Below are positions 9,251 through 18,554 of a stretch of 64,000 nt of DNA, in pieces. Within the stretch, counting starts at the first letter, position 1. Every line of letters starts with the position of its first letter. The notes below the pieces were generated by a model that did not search any database, was not told the DNA's origin, and saw only the letters and a program-made list of their open reading frames with translations. Source of the stretch: Gammaproteobacteria bacterium. Its GTDB lineage: Bacteria > Pseudomonadota > Gammaproteobacteria > Pseudomonadales > Azotimanducaceae. Location of the stretch: positions 63,305 through 127,304 of the forward strand of contig VXLL01000004.1 in NCBI GenBank assembly GCA_009841615.1, in the 5' to 3' direction. The translations under genes and the position numbers were made by a program.

Positions 9251-11086
9251 TTACTGCTTGCCGGTTTCAAACTGAGATGCAAGATACTCTTTGAGCTCAT
9301 AGGCGGTAACGTCTTTCATCAGTATGCACCCGTTCGAGTCAACTAAGTATCGATCTGGTAGGAAGCTCACACCGTAAGTTTTCGCAATCGGTCCGTTCCA
9401 ACCTTCAATTTCGCCGAGATTAGTCCACGTTATGTTATGCTCTTCGGAACTTGCTTTCCAATCCTCTGGCGTACTATCAATGGAAATTCCCACAATCTCA
9501 AACCCATTGTCCTTGTAAAGAGTGTGTAGATGTTTTAAGCTAGGGAACCGAGATGTACAGGGGTCACACCAAGAAGCCCAAAATTCGACCAGTACATACA
9601 CATTTTTGTTCAACACTTCACTAAGCGTGATTTCAGTTCCTTGCAATGTTGGTAGTTTAAATGACGGCACGGTCTGACCAAATACCAATTTTTTTCTATT
9701 TACCTTTTTGTCGATAGCATGTTGTAAAGTTTGGCGTAGGGGAGCAACTCTCTGCGCAGCAAGATTCGCATTGAGTAATGAGTTTAGTTTGTCGAAAATA
9801 GGAAATGCTTCATGACGATTCTGCGAATTGGAACTAAATGCACCTAATTCCATTGCCAGCAACGCGTTTATCGGGTCTTCCGTATTTATGGCTAGGTCTC
9901 GCAATGCGGCTTTTCGGATCTGGTTCAGTTCTCGTTCCAAAGCTCGATGTTCTGGTTCAACATCTGTGTCAGTCTCCTTGTAGTCATTTAGTTGAACTAA
10001 GTCCAATACTAAGTGATCGCAATCGGCAGCTGGTTGCAAGCTAGACTCAGATGCTTCGAGCTGCTCAGGTCGAGCTATCTCTCTAGGGGTTTCGTTGTCG
10101 ATTGTTTCAGGACGATTTATGAAATCTCTTTCGTACCGATCTTCGAATGATTGATAAACTTTACCTTCGTCGACTGGGAACGAAAGCTCTTCAGATCCCC
10201 CTGTACTTCTAAGTTCTGGTTGAAACTCGGCGACAGCTTTCTCATATGCGAGACTCTTCTTAAGGTACTCCTCACTTTGACTCCAGCTATTAATGAGCTC
10301 GAAGTGTCGTCCGTGGTTTGCCGTCGCAACCAGGTGATCGCCGAACTCACTTGCGGTTATCCAGATCTCGGCTCTTGGTTCAAGCACTATGTCGACAAAA
10401 GAGCCGAAATGACTATTTGATAAAGAAAAGACAATGACGTTTGCGACAGTAGGTTCATCTATGTCCGCTTCCAACAAAAATTTGTAGTCGTTGATCTTAA
10501 CGGAGTGGCGTACCTGTACCTGTGTCTTGAATTCGTCATCAGGATATATTTTCCATTGGACGAATACTCTACCTAAGTGTAGATCTTCGTCTAAGTCTCG
10601 AAAATCACCACTAATCGTAAATTTTTTGGCAGGATTCTTACTTGTCCTTGCAACCCCGAGCAAATCTACAGTGAGAGAATCACTTCCTAGACCGACGAAA
10701 CGTTCGTAAGCAAAATCAACTTCCTCACCGGGAACAATCAACGCGCTAGTGCTGGAGACTTCCTCTTCTCCATCATGAACAGAAATTTGGACACTCGTGG
10801 GTTTGTCGATTTCACCTTCGAGTCGAACTCGGTTGTCGACAAAATTCGCCGAAGCTAATTCAACATGTTCAATTTCACCTTCATCATTTACTTTCGTATA
10901 AGAGACGACCACAGAAGCACTAGATGTTCGCTGCTCATCCAGCACGCGAGTCAAGCTATCAAACGTAGTGAGGAAGTACTCGCCTGTGATGGTGTAAGTG
11001 TTGTCAGACTCTTCAGAACAACCAACAAGAGGTGCAAATAGGAAGATTAATCCAATGAGTTCGCGGGTTTTGTTGACTTCTGTCAT
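9251..11086 (-). CDS. Large TlpA-family lipoprotein with beta-domain repeats at the N-terminus
   Basis: 611 residues. An N-terminal signal with lipobox (FAPLVGC) is followed by two beta-rich stretches of similar layout (VRLEGEIDKPTSVQISV with a later VPGEEVDF; FLLEADIDEPTVANVIV with a later LEPRAEIWI), resembling the DUF4369-type domain often fused to TlpA. A helical linker runs to about residue 465. The C-terminal redoxin domain has VEFWASWCDPCTSRFP with both cysteines, a cis-Pro region (VSFLPDRYLVDSNGCIL) and the extra NGCIL cysteine shared with the TlpA proteins at 33.4 and 34.2 kb. By family it is an outward-facing, membrane-anchored thiol-disulfide oxidoreductase. The start has no strong ribosome site, so it could shift slightly. 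Confidence 0.85.
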   Translation of the reverse strand: MTEVNKTRELIGLIFLFAPLVGCSEESDNTYTITGEYFLTTFDSLTRVLDEQRTSSASVVVSYTKVNDEGEIEHVELASANFVDNRVRLEGEIDKPTSVQISVHDGEEEVSSTSALIVPGEEVDFAYERFVGLGSDSLTVDLLGVARTSKNPAKKFTISGDFRDLDEDLHLGRVFVQWKIYPDDEFKTQVQVRHSVKINDYKFLLEADIDEPTVANVIVFSLSNSHFGSFVDIVLEPRAEIWITASEFGDHLVATANHGRHFELINSWSQSEEYLKKSLAYEKAVAEFQPELRSTGGSEELSFPVDEGKVYQSFEDRYERDFINRPETIDNETPREIARPEQLEASESSLQPAADCDHLVLDLVQLNDYKETDTDVEPEHRALERELNQIRKAALRDLAINTEDPINALLAMELGAFSSNSQNRHEAFPIFDKLNSLLNANLAAQRVAPLRQTLQHAIDKKVNRKKLVFGQTVPSFKLPTLQGTEITLSEVLNKNVYVLVEFWASWCDPCTSRFPSLKHLHTLYKDNGFEIVGISIDSTPEDWKASSEEHNITWTNLGEIEGWNGPIAKTYGVSFLPDRYLVDSNGCILMKDVTAYELKEYLASQFETGKQ

Positions 11087-11216
11087 CCGAGTTGATTCAA
11101 AGTTTGGTGCGTAAAGAGCTTGCTAAATCGAAGTAGGCCAGAGTGTGGCAGGGGTGCTTGTCGTTTCATCGTGCGATTCAACTGACTCTTCTACTTACGA
11201 ATGAAACTACCACATC

Positions 11217-12647
11217 TTAGGTCGGTTCAAGAGTATTCGACCCAATACGGATTACTAGATCCAGTGTCCGTTGCACGTCTTCCCAAGTTGTCGTATGATT
11301 CAGGATACACAACCGAAGCGAAAATTTCCCTTTCAAATTTGTCGACGAGACAAATGCTAATTCGTCCCAGAACACGTGAGCTAGCACTTTACGATTGATT
11401 TCTTCCAAACTTTGCTCATCTTGACTCCCGTCGTTGACCCTAAAACACACAACTCCAAGCGACACCGGTGTGATCAGTTCTAATACCGGTGTTGACTCAA
11501 TATACTTCGCTGCGTCCTTCGCTAAGTCCAGCCCGCGCTGGATCGCTGAACGGAATGGAGCTATGCCGAAAATTTGCACGGACATCCAGATTTTTAACGC
11601 ACGAGGTGAACGACTCAGTTGTAAGCCGCGGTCTGAGAAATTTGGGTGGTTTGCACCCCAAATGGTGTCCTGTAGCGCATCATGGCGGATAGCGAAAGCA
11701 TTTTCAAGGGTTTGACCATTTTTCGCGATGAGCGCACCCGCTTCAAAAGGTTGAAAGAACCACTTGTGTGCGTCAATGCCGATGGAGTCTGCACGATTGA
11801 TCCCTGCAAGTTTTTCCTTACCGTCAGCTGTAAGCAAAGCGAATCCGCCATAAGCTGCGTCTACGTGCAACCAGACGTCTTCATTTTCGCAGTAATCAGC
11901 CAACACATCTAGAGGATCGATAGCGCCTGTACTGGTTGTACCCGCGTTTGCGCAGACTGCTACCACTTGTAGACCATTGGTTTTGTCCTCCGAAACTTGC
12001 TGACGTAAAGCATTTATGTCCATTTGAAATCTGTCGTCGGTGTCTATCAGGCGGATGTGTTCCCGTCTCACTCCAGCAATCAATGCGGCCCTTATTAACG
12101 CGCTATGGCTCTGATTGCTCATATATACAACAGGTTGTGCCGGGTGTCCAGCAGCTTCTCTTGCTGCCACTATCGCTTCCACGCTCGCGGCTGAACCACC
12201 AGACGTCAGCAAGCCACCAGCAGAGTCAGGATATCCAATCCAATTCCGGATCCAATCTATTACTACGAGTTCCAGGTGACTGGTACCACTAGAAACTAAC
12301 CAAGAGCACGTGTTAATGTTGAAACCCGATGCGAGGAAATCCGCTATGATTCCTGGCCAAGTGGGTGAAGAGGGTACGAATCCAAAAAATCGGGGATGAT
12401 CTAGTTGTGCTCCGTACGGTAATACGTCCCGCGCGATCTGCTCCAAAACTTCTTCCGCCGCTCGACCATTTTCAGGTGGCGGACCGTCGAATTCTCTTGC
12501 AAGGATTTCTCGAAACTCACCGTCCCAAGCCTTGGCGCTATCCATCGAACCAATTCGATCAATCAGAATATCCGCAGCTTTCGATGCGAGTTGTCGCATC
12601 TGCTGCGGAGTCATTTCTAGTCCAGAATGCTTATCAGAATCTTGCAT
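11217..12647 (-). CDS. Group II PLP-dependent amino-acid decarboxylase
   Basis: 476 residues from the ATG at 12647, chosen because AAAGGAG lies 6 nt upstream; a TTG five codons earlier would put that site inside the gene. It matches the aromatic-L-amino-acid/tyrosine decarboxylase superfamily: RFFGFVPSSPTWPGIIADF near the N-terminus, LTSGGSAASVEAIVAARE for phosphate binding, WLHVDAAYGG with the PLP-ring aspartate, and IDAHKWFFQP with the Schiff-base lysine. Length is normal. The likely reaction is CO2 release from an aromatic (or related) amino acid to give an amine; the substrate cannot be read from the sequence. It is a single gene, followed downstream by the convergent-free gap before the TlpA lipoprotein on the same strand. 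Confidence 0.88.
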   Translation of the reverse strand: MQDSDKHSGLEMTPQQMRQLASKAADILIDRIGSMDSAKAWDGEFREILAREFDGPPPENGRAAEEVLEQIARDVLPYGAQLDHPRFFGFVPSSPTWPGIIADFLASGFNINTCSWLVSSGTSHLELVVIDWIRNWIGYPDSAGGLLTSGGSAASVEAIVAAREAAGHPAQPVVYMSNQSHSALIRAALIAGVRREHIRLIDTDDRFQMDINALRQQVSEDKTNGLQVVAVCANAGTTSTGAIDPLDVLADYCENEDVWLHVDAAYGGFALLTADGKEKLAGINRADSIGIDAHKWFFQPFEAGALIAKNGQTLENAFAIRHDALQDTIWGANHPNFSDRGLQLSRSPRALKIWMSVQIFGIAPFRSAIQRGLDLAKDAAKYIESTPVLELITPVSLGVVCFRVNDGSQDEQSLEEINRKVLAHVFWDELAFVSSTNLKGKFSLRLCILNHTTTWEDVQRTLDLVIRIGSNTLEPT

Positions 12648-13020
12648 GAACGCTCCTTTCAACGAAATCTGCGGAAAGCCCCATGTCTAAGAGTGATTCG
12701 AACTGAGTTGACATGTCTCTTACTTTCAAGGCTTCTATTGGAGTGATGGTTTGCTCAGCCATGAGTCATTTCGCGACCGATTTCATGTTCAAAATGATAA
12801 TCCAAACATCTTGAACTACAAAGAACCTGTTTCGAACTTTGAATCTGTTCCGGTAGAGTCAACGACGTACTGGGAAAAGGAAACAAATTGAGCGTAGATT
12901 GTTACAAATTATTCGCCTTTAACTACCGTGAGTCGTTGAATGAATGACTAAACCTCTGAGCTGGGTTGTATGTCCTCGAATGAGGTTTAGTGTAGATGGA
13001 ATTTAATACACAAATTTCTG
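12648..13020. other. Intergenic region upstream of the decarboxylase and the DUF4143 ATPase
   Basis: About 370 bp between divergent genes. I see no reading frame with a plausible start and ribosome site. It should hold the decarboxylase promoter. The ATPase promoter is described separately at its right end. Confidence 0.5.
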
Positions 13021-13050
13021 TTGACATCGGTGACTAAATGCAAATGTAAT
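13021..13050 (+). promoter_or_regulatory. Sigma70-type promoter of the DUF4143 ATPase gene
   Basis: TTGACA at 13021-13026, an 18-nt spacer, then TGTAAT at 13045-13050. The predicted transcription start falls inside the 28-bp palindrome immediately downstream, and the ATG follows at 13084, so a protein bound to the palindrome would block initiation. Confidence 0.55.
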
Positions 13051-13076
13051 TTACATTTAGACGTCCAAACGTAATA
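13049..13076. repeat. 28-bp imperfect palindrome, copy 1 (upstream of the ATPase)
   Basis: The half-site ATTTACATTTAGAC is followed by GTCcAAAcGTAAta, close to a perfect palindrome with core TTTAGACGTCTAAA. An additional arm AAATGTAA lies just to the left (13042-13049), giving an extra inverted repeat with TTACATTT. It overlaps the predicted start of transcription. The core contains AGACGTC, close to the MetJ box AGACGTCT. Confidence 0.75.
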
Positions 13077-13083
13077 TATACTT

Positions 13084-14226
13084 ATGATCGAAAGAGAATA
13101 TTGGCTCAGCAAGATTGAGCAAGCTTGGACAAAATGCTCGATTGTTTGGTTAGCTGGTGTCCGACGCGTGGGTAAAACAACTCTTGCGCAAATGTTGTCA
13201 TCTCCGAGTTTTCGATACTTGAATTGTGACCTTCCCTCAGTACAGAGAGAACTCGACGATCCCGAAATATTTTTAGATTCTCTAGCTAGAGGAACAATCG
13301 TCATCTTTGACGAAGTTCACCGCTTGTCAGATCCTTCCACACTGCTGAAGTTAGCGGCTGATACTCGACCAGACTTACGAGTGTTAGCGACGGGTTCATC
13401 TACGTTAGTTGCAACAAAGAAGTTCCGCGACTCTTTATCGGGACGCAAAAAAGTCATTCATCTAACGCCTATTTTGTGGTCAGAGTGTATTTTGAATTTT
13501 GAAGTTCAGGATCTCGACCATCGGCTTTTGCACGGTGGACTACCACAACCTCTACTCGCCAAAGATAAGGATGCAGACTATTTCTCTGAGTGGATAGACA
13601 GCTTGTATGCACGTGATATTCAAGAACTCTTTAGCATCAGAAATCGCGTAGGTTTTCTGTCGCTCCTTCGATTATTGTTACGACAAAGCGGAGGACAGCT
13701 TGACTACACTAAGCTAGCGAGACTCACGGAACTCAGCCGACCGACCGTCAAGAGTTATATTGAGGCATTGCAGATCGCCTGTGTTGTTCACTTAGTTCCA
13801 CCTCTCGGTGGCTCGTCAAGCTCAAGAGAAATTGTGAGTCGACCAAAGAGTTACTGTTTCGACAGCGGATTTGTGTCTCACGAGAAAGGTTGGGATAGGA
13901 TTCGTGTTGAAGATCGCGGTATCCTGTGGGAACATCTAGTCCTTGACTCGCTCGTATCACAGTTCCCTCGGGAACAAGTGTACTATTGGAGAGACAAGTC
14001 CAACAAAAAGATTGATTTTGTTATTCGCGCTCGTTCGAATGAGTACCATGCTATCGAATGTAAGGTAGATCCGGACTCCTTTTCCTCAAAATCGTTGGCT
14101 AAGTTCAGAACCTGGTATCCCGAGGGCAAAAATTTTGTCGTTAGTCCGCATACTTCTCGAAAGTACCTTCGTAGTTTCGATAGTATGAAGGTGATTTTTT
14201 TGCGCGATATCAAACACACTTTCTAA
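13084..14226 (+). CDS. AAA_14/DUF4143 family ATPase
   Basis: 380 residues with the standard COG1373 layout. Near the N-terminus is Walker A (LAGVRRVGKTTLAQ), then Walker B (TIVIFDEVHRLSDP) and a sensor-like VLATGSSTLV; the DUF4143 part includes LHGGLPQPLL. The C-terminus has a PD-(D/E)xK-like stretch (YYWRDKSNKKIDFVI then HAIECKVD). Length is usual. Members are widespread, patchily distributed and of unclear role, some discussed with mobile DNA or toxin-antitoxin-like functions. It is a single gene with its own promoter, flanked on both sides by the same 28-bp palindrome, which suggests autoregulation or that gene and repeats moved together. Confidence 0.88.
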   Translation: MIEREYWLSKIEQAWTKCSIVWLAGVRRVGKTTLAQMLSSPSFRYLNCDLPSVQRELDDPEIFLDSLARGTIVIFDEVHRLSDPSTLLKLAADTRPDLRVLATGSSTLVATKKFRDSLSGRKKVIHLTPILWSECILNFEVQDLDHRLLHGGLPQPLLAKDKDADYFSEWIDSLYARDIQELFSIRNRVGFLSLLRLLLRQSGGQLDYTKLARLTELSRPTVKSYIEALQIACVVHLVPPLGGSSSSREIVSRPKSYCFDSGFVSHEKGWDRIRVEDRGILWEHLVLDSLVSQFPREQVYYWRDKSNKKIDFVIRARSNEYHAIECKVDPDSFSSKSLAKFRTWYPEGKNFVVSPHTSRKYLRSFDSMKVIFLRDIKHTF

Positions 14227-14729
14227 GAAACACATGAATATGCTTTTGGTCACGAGGTTGCCAAAGGGACGCAGGCTTAATCATGAAAACGTACTCACAA
14301 ACGAACGGAGACTAATGAGATTTTCTTGGTGTGTGAAGAATTCTTATAGTCTTTTTAGAGCACACTGGGCGTTGGATGTTCGGTCTTCTGTACATATCAC
14401 CGGAACGATGCATTTGAGTGTCGTTTGACCAAAAATCCAAAAACAAACTGACCACCAAACTAAGGCAACGGAGAGTACTCAGTTCAAACTAAATTTACAT
14501 TTAGGCGTCTAAAAGTAAAATTTATTCTCGAACGAACGAAGGTATTGGATCAAAGAGATTGGCCACTTCTTTTGCACGCAGAATCACTTGGTTAATCTCT
14601 GCTTGTTGCATTGTTCTCGCAACAGTCTAGGAGCGGTGAAGAATATTGCCTTCGTTGTTCTAACGGTGATAGTGCAAGTCGTCCGATCAAAGGACCTGTA
14701 CTTTTAACGACCTTTCAAGGAGAAATTGA
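14227..14729. other. Intergenic region with the second palindrome
   Basis: About 500 bp. A 64-codon frame at 14234-14428 has no ribosome site and no recognisable content, so I leave it out. The notable element is the second palindrome at 14493-14520. A small inverted repeat (TGTTGC, 9-nt loop, GCAACA) near 14605-14625 has no T-run. Confidence 0.5.
14493..14520. repeat. 28-bp imperfect palindrome, copy 2 (downstream of the ATPase)
   Basis: ATTTACATTTAGgC followed by GTCTAAAaGTAAAa: the same palindrome as at 13049-13076, in the same register, 267 bp past the ATPase stop and 210 bp before the next gene. The two copies share the first 13 bases exactly and most of the rest. Confidence 0.75.
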
Positions 14730-15443
14730 ATGAATAAATGGATTGCGACCGCAGTACTCGTACTGTTTGCTACATTGGGTGTGTGTCAAGACGAATATGT
14801 CGAAAAAGAGGGTTTGTCGATTTCTGCGGGCGTCGAAACCCTTGAAATCGATACTGGAAGAACCACTTATAACGCTCTTACTGATGAGACAACTAAAGTA
14901 CTCGAAAAAAATGTCACTGTTGGCATAAGAGCCATGTTTTTCTCAAACAAATTGTTCCGACAGTATCCTTTGTATCTCGGCCTTGCCGGCAATGTCACTA
15001 ACGTTAACGGAAGAAATGACTCAGCCTACACCGTAATTGGCGAGTTAGGCTTTCAGACCAATATTCTGACGCCATTTGTAGCACTAGCTTATACCAATGA
15101 TCTCAGTGAAGATGGCGATGATTTCAATGAACTAGACACTGACCACTTTTACATTGAAGACACAAACCTAGGACTGGGGCTGATGGTCAATAATCCACTT
15201 GAAGACACGTTTAGTGCAAAAGTGGTGTTCAACGTGTTTGGGGAAGCTGGAGATGCGAGCGCTACAAGCATCGATTTGTATTTTCGTTTGCGAAGATCTG
15301 AAGCAGATGATTCTGCACCAGTTCTCTCAGTTGGATTTAAGCAAAAAAGCGAGACGACCGTTGAGCTACGGGACGGTACCGAGCGCATTCGTCCTGACGG
15401 TAGCGGTGCAACTCTTTCAGTTGGTATGTCGATTGCGTTTTGA
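14730..15443 (+). CDS. Predicted outer-membrane beta-barrel protein
   Basis: 237 residues; AGGAG lies 8 nt before the ATG. An N-terminal signal peptide (WIATAVLVLFATLGVCQ) is followed by alternating hydrophobic and polar segments with a terminal aromatic (ATLSVGMSIAF), as in small beta-barrels. Segments such as LYLGLAGNVTNVNG and LGLGLMVNNPLED fit strands and loops. It recalls YfaZ-like barrels, but I cannot assign a named family. It is a single gene, likely transcribed to the strong terminator at 15653-15690. Function unknown. Confidence 0.72.
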   Translation: MNKWIATAVLVLFATLGVCQDEYVEKEGLSISAGVETLEIDTGRTTYNALTDETTKVLEKNVTVGIRAMFFSNKLFRQYPLYLGLAGNVTNVNGRNDSAYTVIGELGFQTNILTPFVALAYTNDLSEDGDDFNELDTDHFYIEDTNLGLGLMVNNPLEDTFSAKVVFNVFGEAGDASATSIDLYFRLRRSEADDSAPVLSVGFKQKSETTVELRDGTERIRPDGSGATLSVGMSIAF

Positions 15444-15652
15444 CGAGACACTATGTTGTCCTATTGCGACATGAGAAGAGTCCAAAATAATACTGGAGCA
15501 ACAATCGTCGTTTTGGAATGAGTGCAGTGCTCATTAGATCCTATCACACTGTTTAAATGAGACGAGGGAGTTCCTCCCAATTTACCCGCACCAGCTACCG
15601 GTTCGTTCACTACAGCTATAGCTGAAATCAAAGTAGTTTGTAATTCGTGTAC

Positions 15653-15690
15653 AGGAGGAAAGCAAGTTATTCTGCTTTCCTCCTTTTTTC
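15653..15690 (+). terminator. Strong intrinsic terminator
   Basis: A perfect 12-bp stem, AGGAGGAAAGCA (15653-15664) with TGCTTTCCTCCT (15673-15684), has an 8-nt loop and is followed by a run of T. It ends transcription from the barrel gene, 210 bp past its stop, and insulates the conjugation genes downstream. The other about 350 bp of the 15444-15842 gap hold nothing I can support. Confidence 0.9.
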
Positions 15691-15842
15691 TGAGCTATTT
15701 TTTGAGAGTTGACTACAACAATTCGTCTTACCCAATCATCACAATTTTCACCACGTCCAATGTCTTAATACATGGTTGTACGTTCATTTAATCGCGCCAA
15801 AATTCATCCCAAAGATTCACTATCGATGCTTCGAGGGATGTC

Positions 15843-16868
15843 ATGTATCCAGTACATATCAAATCGTTTTTCCGACGATTTCTACTACCATTATTTTTTA
15901 CCGGATATTTCGCTTCCGTAGTATCAGCTGAACTCAATTCGGTTCAGATAACTGATCAAACCCTGAGAGCAGTTGATTCCTGCTTAAAGTGGAAGGTCAT
16001 TGGCTCATGCACATGGCTTCACTGTGATCTGTTCAGTTGTCGGGTTCGAGTATCACTGAAGATTGGCCATTATCGTCCTGATCTAGTTGTTTCGGTCTAT
16101 CCGACAATTGAGTCACATCCATGGAAGGAGGTTAAAACAGTTGTTAAGACCGCATTCGATCAAATAAAAAATACATTACCAGAGGATCTTCGGGATGTCG
16201 TAGAAGAGAACGCCTTGGAACCTGGACACAGTTCGAAACATGTGTCGAGAAGTCTGCGATTCTTTGAAAGCGATGTCATTGGACACCCACTTGCAGATTT
16301 ACCAGCAAGTTACGGGAATTACTTTTGTACTTCCCAAACTGTTCCTCTTTTCCCATATTACAGCTCTCTACTAGACATCATTGCATGGCGGAATCCAGAA
16401 TTCGAAAGCCTCAACTTAATTAATTCAATTCCTGGTAGACGCGAAATTGGCCGATGGCCACTGTTCACTTGGGGTTCAGTCTATCCTAGGTGTGGCTGGA
16501 CCAATCAGCCAAGTCCTCCGAAAGCTGCCGCCGTCATCGCTCAACGCGCCGCCGATATCGCGATAAACGGAGGACTATTACGTGTTCGAACACCGATAGG
16601 AAAGTCTGCTGGTCGTCAGAAACGCTGGGGACCACCAGCTCTTCGAGAAGCAAATGGTAATACAGGAAAATGGCAGATGATTCATCCCCGGAAGCAGAGT
16701 TCGTGTCAATCCTTTGGGTCCAACGATCTATTTTCGATGTCCGATTGGGGTGGTGGTAAAGTGGACAAGAAAAATGCGTATCTTTGGGTTCTGTGGCGTC
16801 CATATAAGTGCTGTGCTAGACGGGGACAAGTATTCCTTGGCTCTGATGACGTTCACGGATACCCATGA
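15843..16868 (+). CDS. Conjugative element protein, TraU-like (PFL_4710/TIGR03756 type)
   Basis: 341 residues. A signal-peptide-like N-terminus (RFLLPLFFTGYFASVVSAE) is followed by a cysteine-rich exported domain: CLKWKVIGSCTWLHC, YGNYFCTSQTVPLFPYYSS, the TraU-like LFTWGSVYPRCGWTNQPSPPKA, and a C-terminal YLWVLWRPYKCC. In F-like and ICE-type T4SS, TraU homologues act in the periplasm in pilus assembly and DNA transfer and need disulfides. The end overlaps the next start by 4 nt (ATGA), showing translational coupling. It looks intact although most of the conjugation machinery is missing. The start is an ATG with a weak ribosome site. Confidence 0.85.
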   Translation: MYPVHIKSFFRRFLLPLFFTGYFASVVSAELNSVQITDQTLRAVDSCLKWKVIGSCTWLHCDLFSCRVRVSLKIGHYRPDLVVSVYPTIESHPWKEVKTVVKTAFDQIKNTLPEDLRDVVEENALEPGHSSKHVSRSLRFFESDVIGHPLADLPASYGNYFCTSQTVPLFPYYSSLLDIIAWRNPEFESLNLINSIPGRREIGRWPLFTWGSVYPRCGWTNQPSPPKAAAVIAQRAADIAINGGLLRVRTPIGKSAGRQKRWGPPALREANGNTGKWQMIHPRKQSSCQSFGSNDLFSMSDWGGGKVDKKNAYLWVLWRPYKCCARRGQVFLGSDDVHGYP

Positions 16869-18205
16869 AACAGTATCGCATTTCGATGTATGTGGTAGGT
16901 GTACTACTCTTAACAAGCCACGTAACTGCCCCTCCAGCTCCGCCTGAAAACAGCCTCTGGTACTACGAGATCGGTGGTGCTAAACCGGTATCCGCTCCAG
17001 CTAATCCAAGAGTCCATAGTACGACGATTGGGGGAAGCGCGAAATTGGGTCTCGGATATAGTTGTTTGAAATTCGACCCAGTTACTGCTGTAAGCGAAAC
17101 GCTGAATCAAGTTAAAGATGGGACCGAAAACATGCTCAACGCTATGACCCAGGCAGCTACTGGAGCGATCGCATCGTTGCCTGCGATGATTCTACAACGT
17201 GCCAATCCAGGTTTATACGACCTGTTTCAAAATGCACTCGTGCGGACCGAGCTCACCGTCGACCTCGCTACCAAGTCCTGTGAACAAATGGAAAGCGCGA
17301 TCGCAAATAACAAGAACCCTTACGAAGATCTGGTGGTGCTTTCAAAAGGAAATGATTGGAAAGTACAAATGGGAGTAGGGGGCGGAAGCGTAATTGCTGC
17401 TAAAGAAGCAGTGGCCCAAGCAAATGGAGCGAACGGTCTCCCTTGGATTGGCGGTAGTGCTGGTGGAGATGGTCAAGATCCCTTGGCGTTAACTGAAGAT
17501 GTCACTAGAGCTGGCTTCAACTTACAGATGAATCGCGCCCCAAGTGCGCAAGGTGCTGTCACTGCTGATCCGGACCAACGACTAACGCTCGTTTGGAACG
17601 ATCCAAGAGCAGCTGCCGAATGGCTAGTTGACGTGGTTGGGGAACACAGAGTTACCACCTGCGAGGGATGCGAGAAGTCAACTAGCCCAGGGAATGGGTT
17701 AGGACCCGTTTTGGAACGTGAAGAAAGTAACCTAACTACAGTCTTAGAGTCATTGGTCTCGGGAAGTCAAGCCCCGACACTTACCAACTTAGCGAGAGTC
17801 TCAGCACCAGGGATTGCTATCACTCGTGATGTTATTAACAGCATCAACACCTTACCGGTTACCGAGCAACAGATTGTCATCGATCGTTTGGTTGCTGAGA
17901 TCGCGGTCGCACGCACGGTGGAGAAAGCTTTTCTCGCTCGTCGCTTAATGAAATCGGGCAGTTCGATACCTGAAGTACAAGCAAATCCAGTTGCTCGAGA
18001 ACATGTTAACCAAGTGGTCCGCGAACTTGATTCAGAAATTAGTCGACTTGCATTTGAGGCACGGATACGAAAAGATCTAGTGTCGAATACCATAACCAAT
18101 TTGCTCAAACGACGTGAATCAAGGGAGCAGTCTTCTTTGACCGTTCCTGAACGTAGTCGGCGGGATCCACATCCCCTAATTGACGGGCATGTCGAAAATC
18201 CTTAA
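16865..18205 (+). CDS. Conjugative element protein, PFL_4711/TIGR03755 type
   Basis: 446 residues. A signal peptide (MYVVGVLLLTSHVTAPP) is followed by WYYEIGGAKPVSAPANP and a region KLGLGYSCLKFDPVTAVSETLNQVKDG typical of this ICE family, then a long helical part. By family it is a periplasmic T4SS component related in position to TraH-like proteins. It starts inside the stop of the TraU-like gene and its end overlaps the next gene by 17 bp, so the four genes form one operon. No frameshift or stop is seen. Cysteines (ATKSCEQME, TTCEGCEK) suggest disulfides. Confidence 0.83.
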   Translation: MKQYRISMYVVGVLLLTSHVTAPPAPPENSLWYYEIGGAKPVSAPANPRVHSTTIGGSAKLGLGYSCLKFDPVTAVSETLNQVKDGTENMLNAMTQAATGAIASLPAMILQRANPGLYDLFQNALVRTELTVDLATKSCEQMESAIANNKNPYEDLVVLSKGNDWKVQMGVGGGSVIAAKEAVAQANGANGLPWIGGSAGGDGQDPLALTEDVTRAGFNLQMNRAPSAQGAVTADPDQRLTLVWNDPRAAAEWLVDVVGEHRVTTCEGCEKSTSPGNGLGPVLEREESNLTTVLESLVSGSQAPTLTNLARVSAPGIAITRDVINSINTLPVTEQQIVIDRLVAEIAVARTVEKAFLARRLMKSGSSIPEVQANPVAREHVNQVVRELDSEISRLAFEARIRKDLVSNTITNLLKRRESREQSSLTVPERSRRDPHPLIDGHVENP

Positions 18206-18554
18206 CCGACGTGCATTTACTAAATTAGGTTTATTGGTTGCGCTGGTAGCAGGCGTAGCTGTTTCCATCCTGTTGGTAACCGTAAACGGTACCGCTGTCG
18301 TGTCTTGGCCGGATTGGTTTGCAGCAAACCACTGGTTAACGACGGTTGCTAGGGTAGGGCTCTTCGGTGTGGCAATCGCTACCTTTTATTCGGTCCTCAG
18401 ACACACCATTCAAAAATCCGAAAACGATGGAACTAACGCTCAACAAGCACAGCTACATGTTCGTATTCGACAACTGATTCTCTGGTTTCTCAGCATCGAA
18501 CTACTGTTTGGACAAGCTCTACTGCCTAGCATTTTGGAGTTATTCGTTTCGTGA
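18189..18554 (+). CDS. Small membrane protein of the conjugative element
   Basis: 121 residues from the ATG at 18189; a TTG three codons earlier is also in frame. It has about three predicted membrane segments: LGLLVALVAGVAVSILLVTV, ARVGLFGVAIATFYSVL and LILWFLSIELLFGQALLP. It overlaps the preceding gene by 17 bp and the TraG-like gene by 4 bp (GTGA). Its position between the PFL_4711-type and TraG-like genes is where this ICE family has a short membrane protein. Specific role unknown. Confidence 0.78.
   Translation: MSKILNRRAFTKLGLLVALVAGVAVSILLVTVNGTAVVSWPDWFAANHWLTTVARVGLFGVAIATFYSVLRHTIQKSENDGTNAQQAQLHVRIRQLILWFLSIELLFGQALLPSILELFVS

Noticed and set aside
14234-14428. 64-codon frame after the DUF4143 ATPase
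   Set aside because: No ribosome site, no recognisable protein features, and it lies in the gap between the ATPase and the second palindrome.
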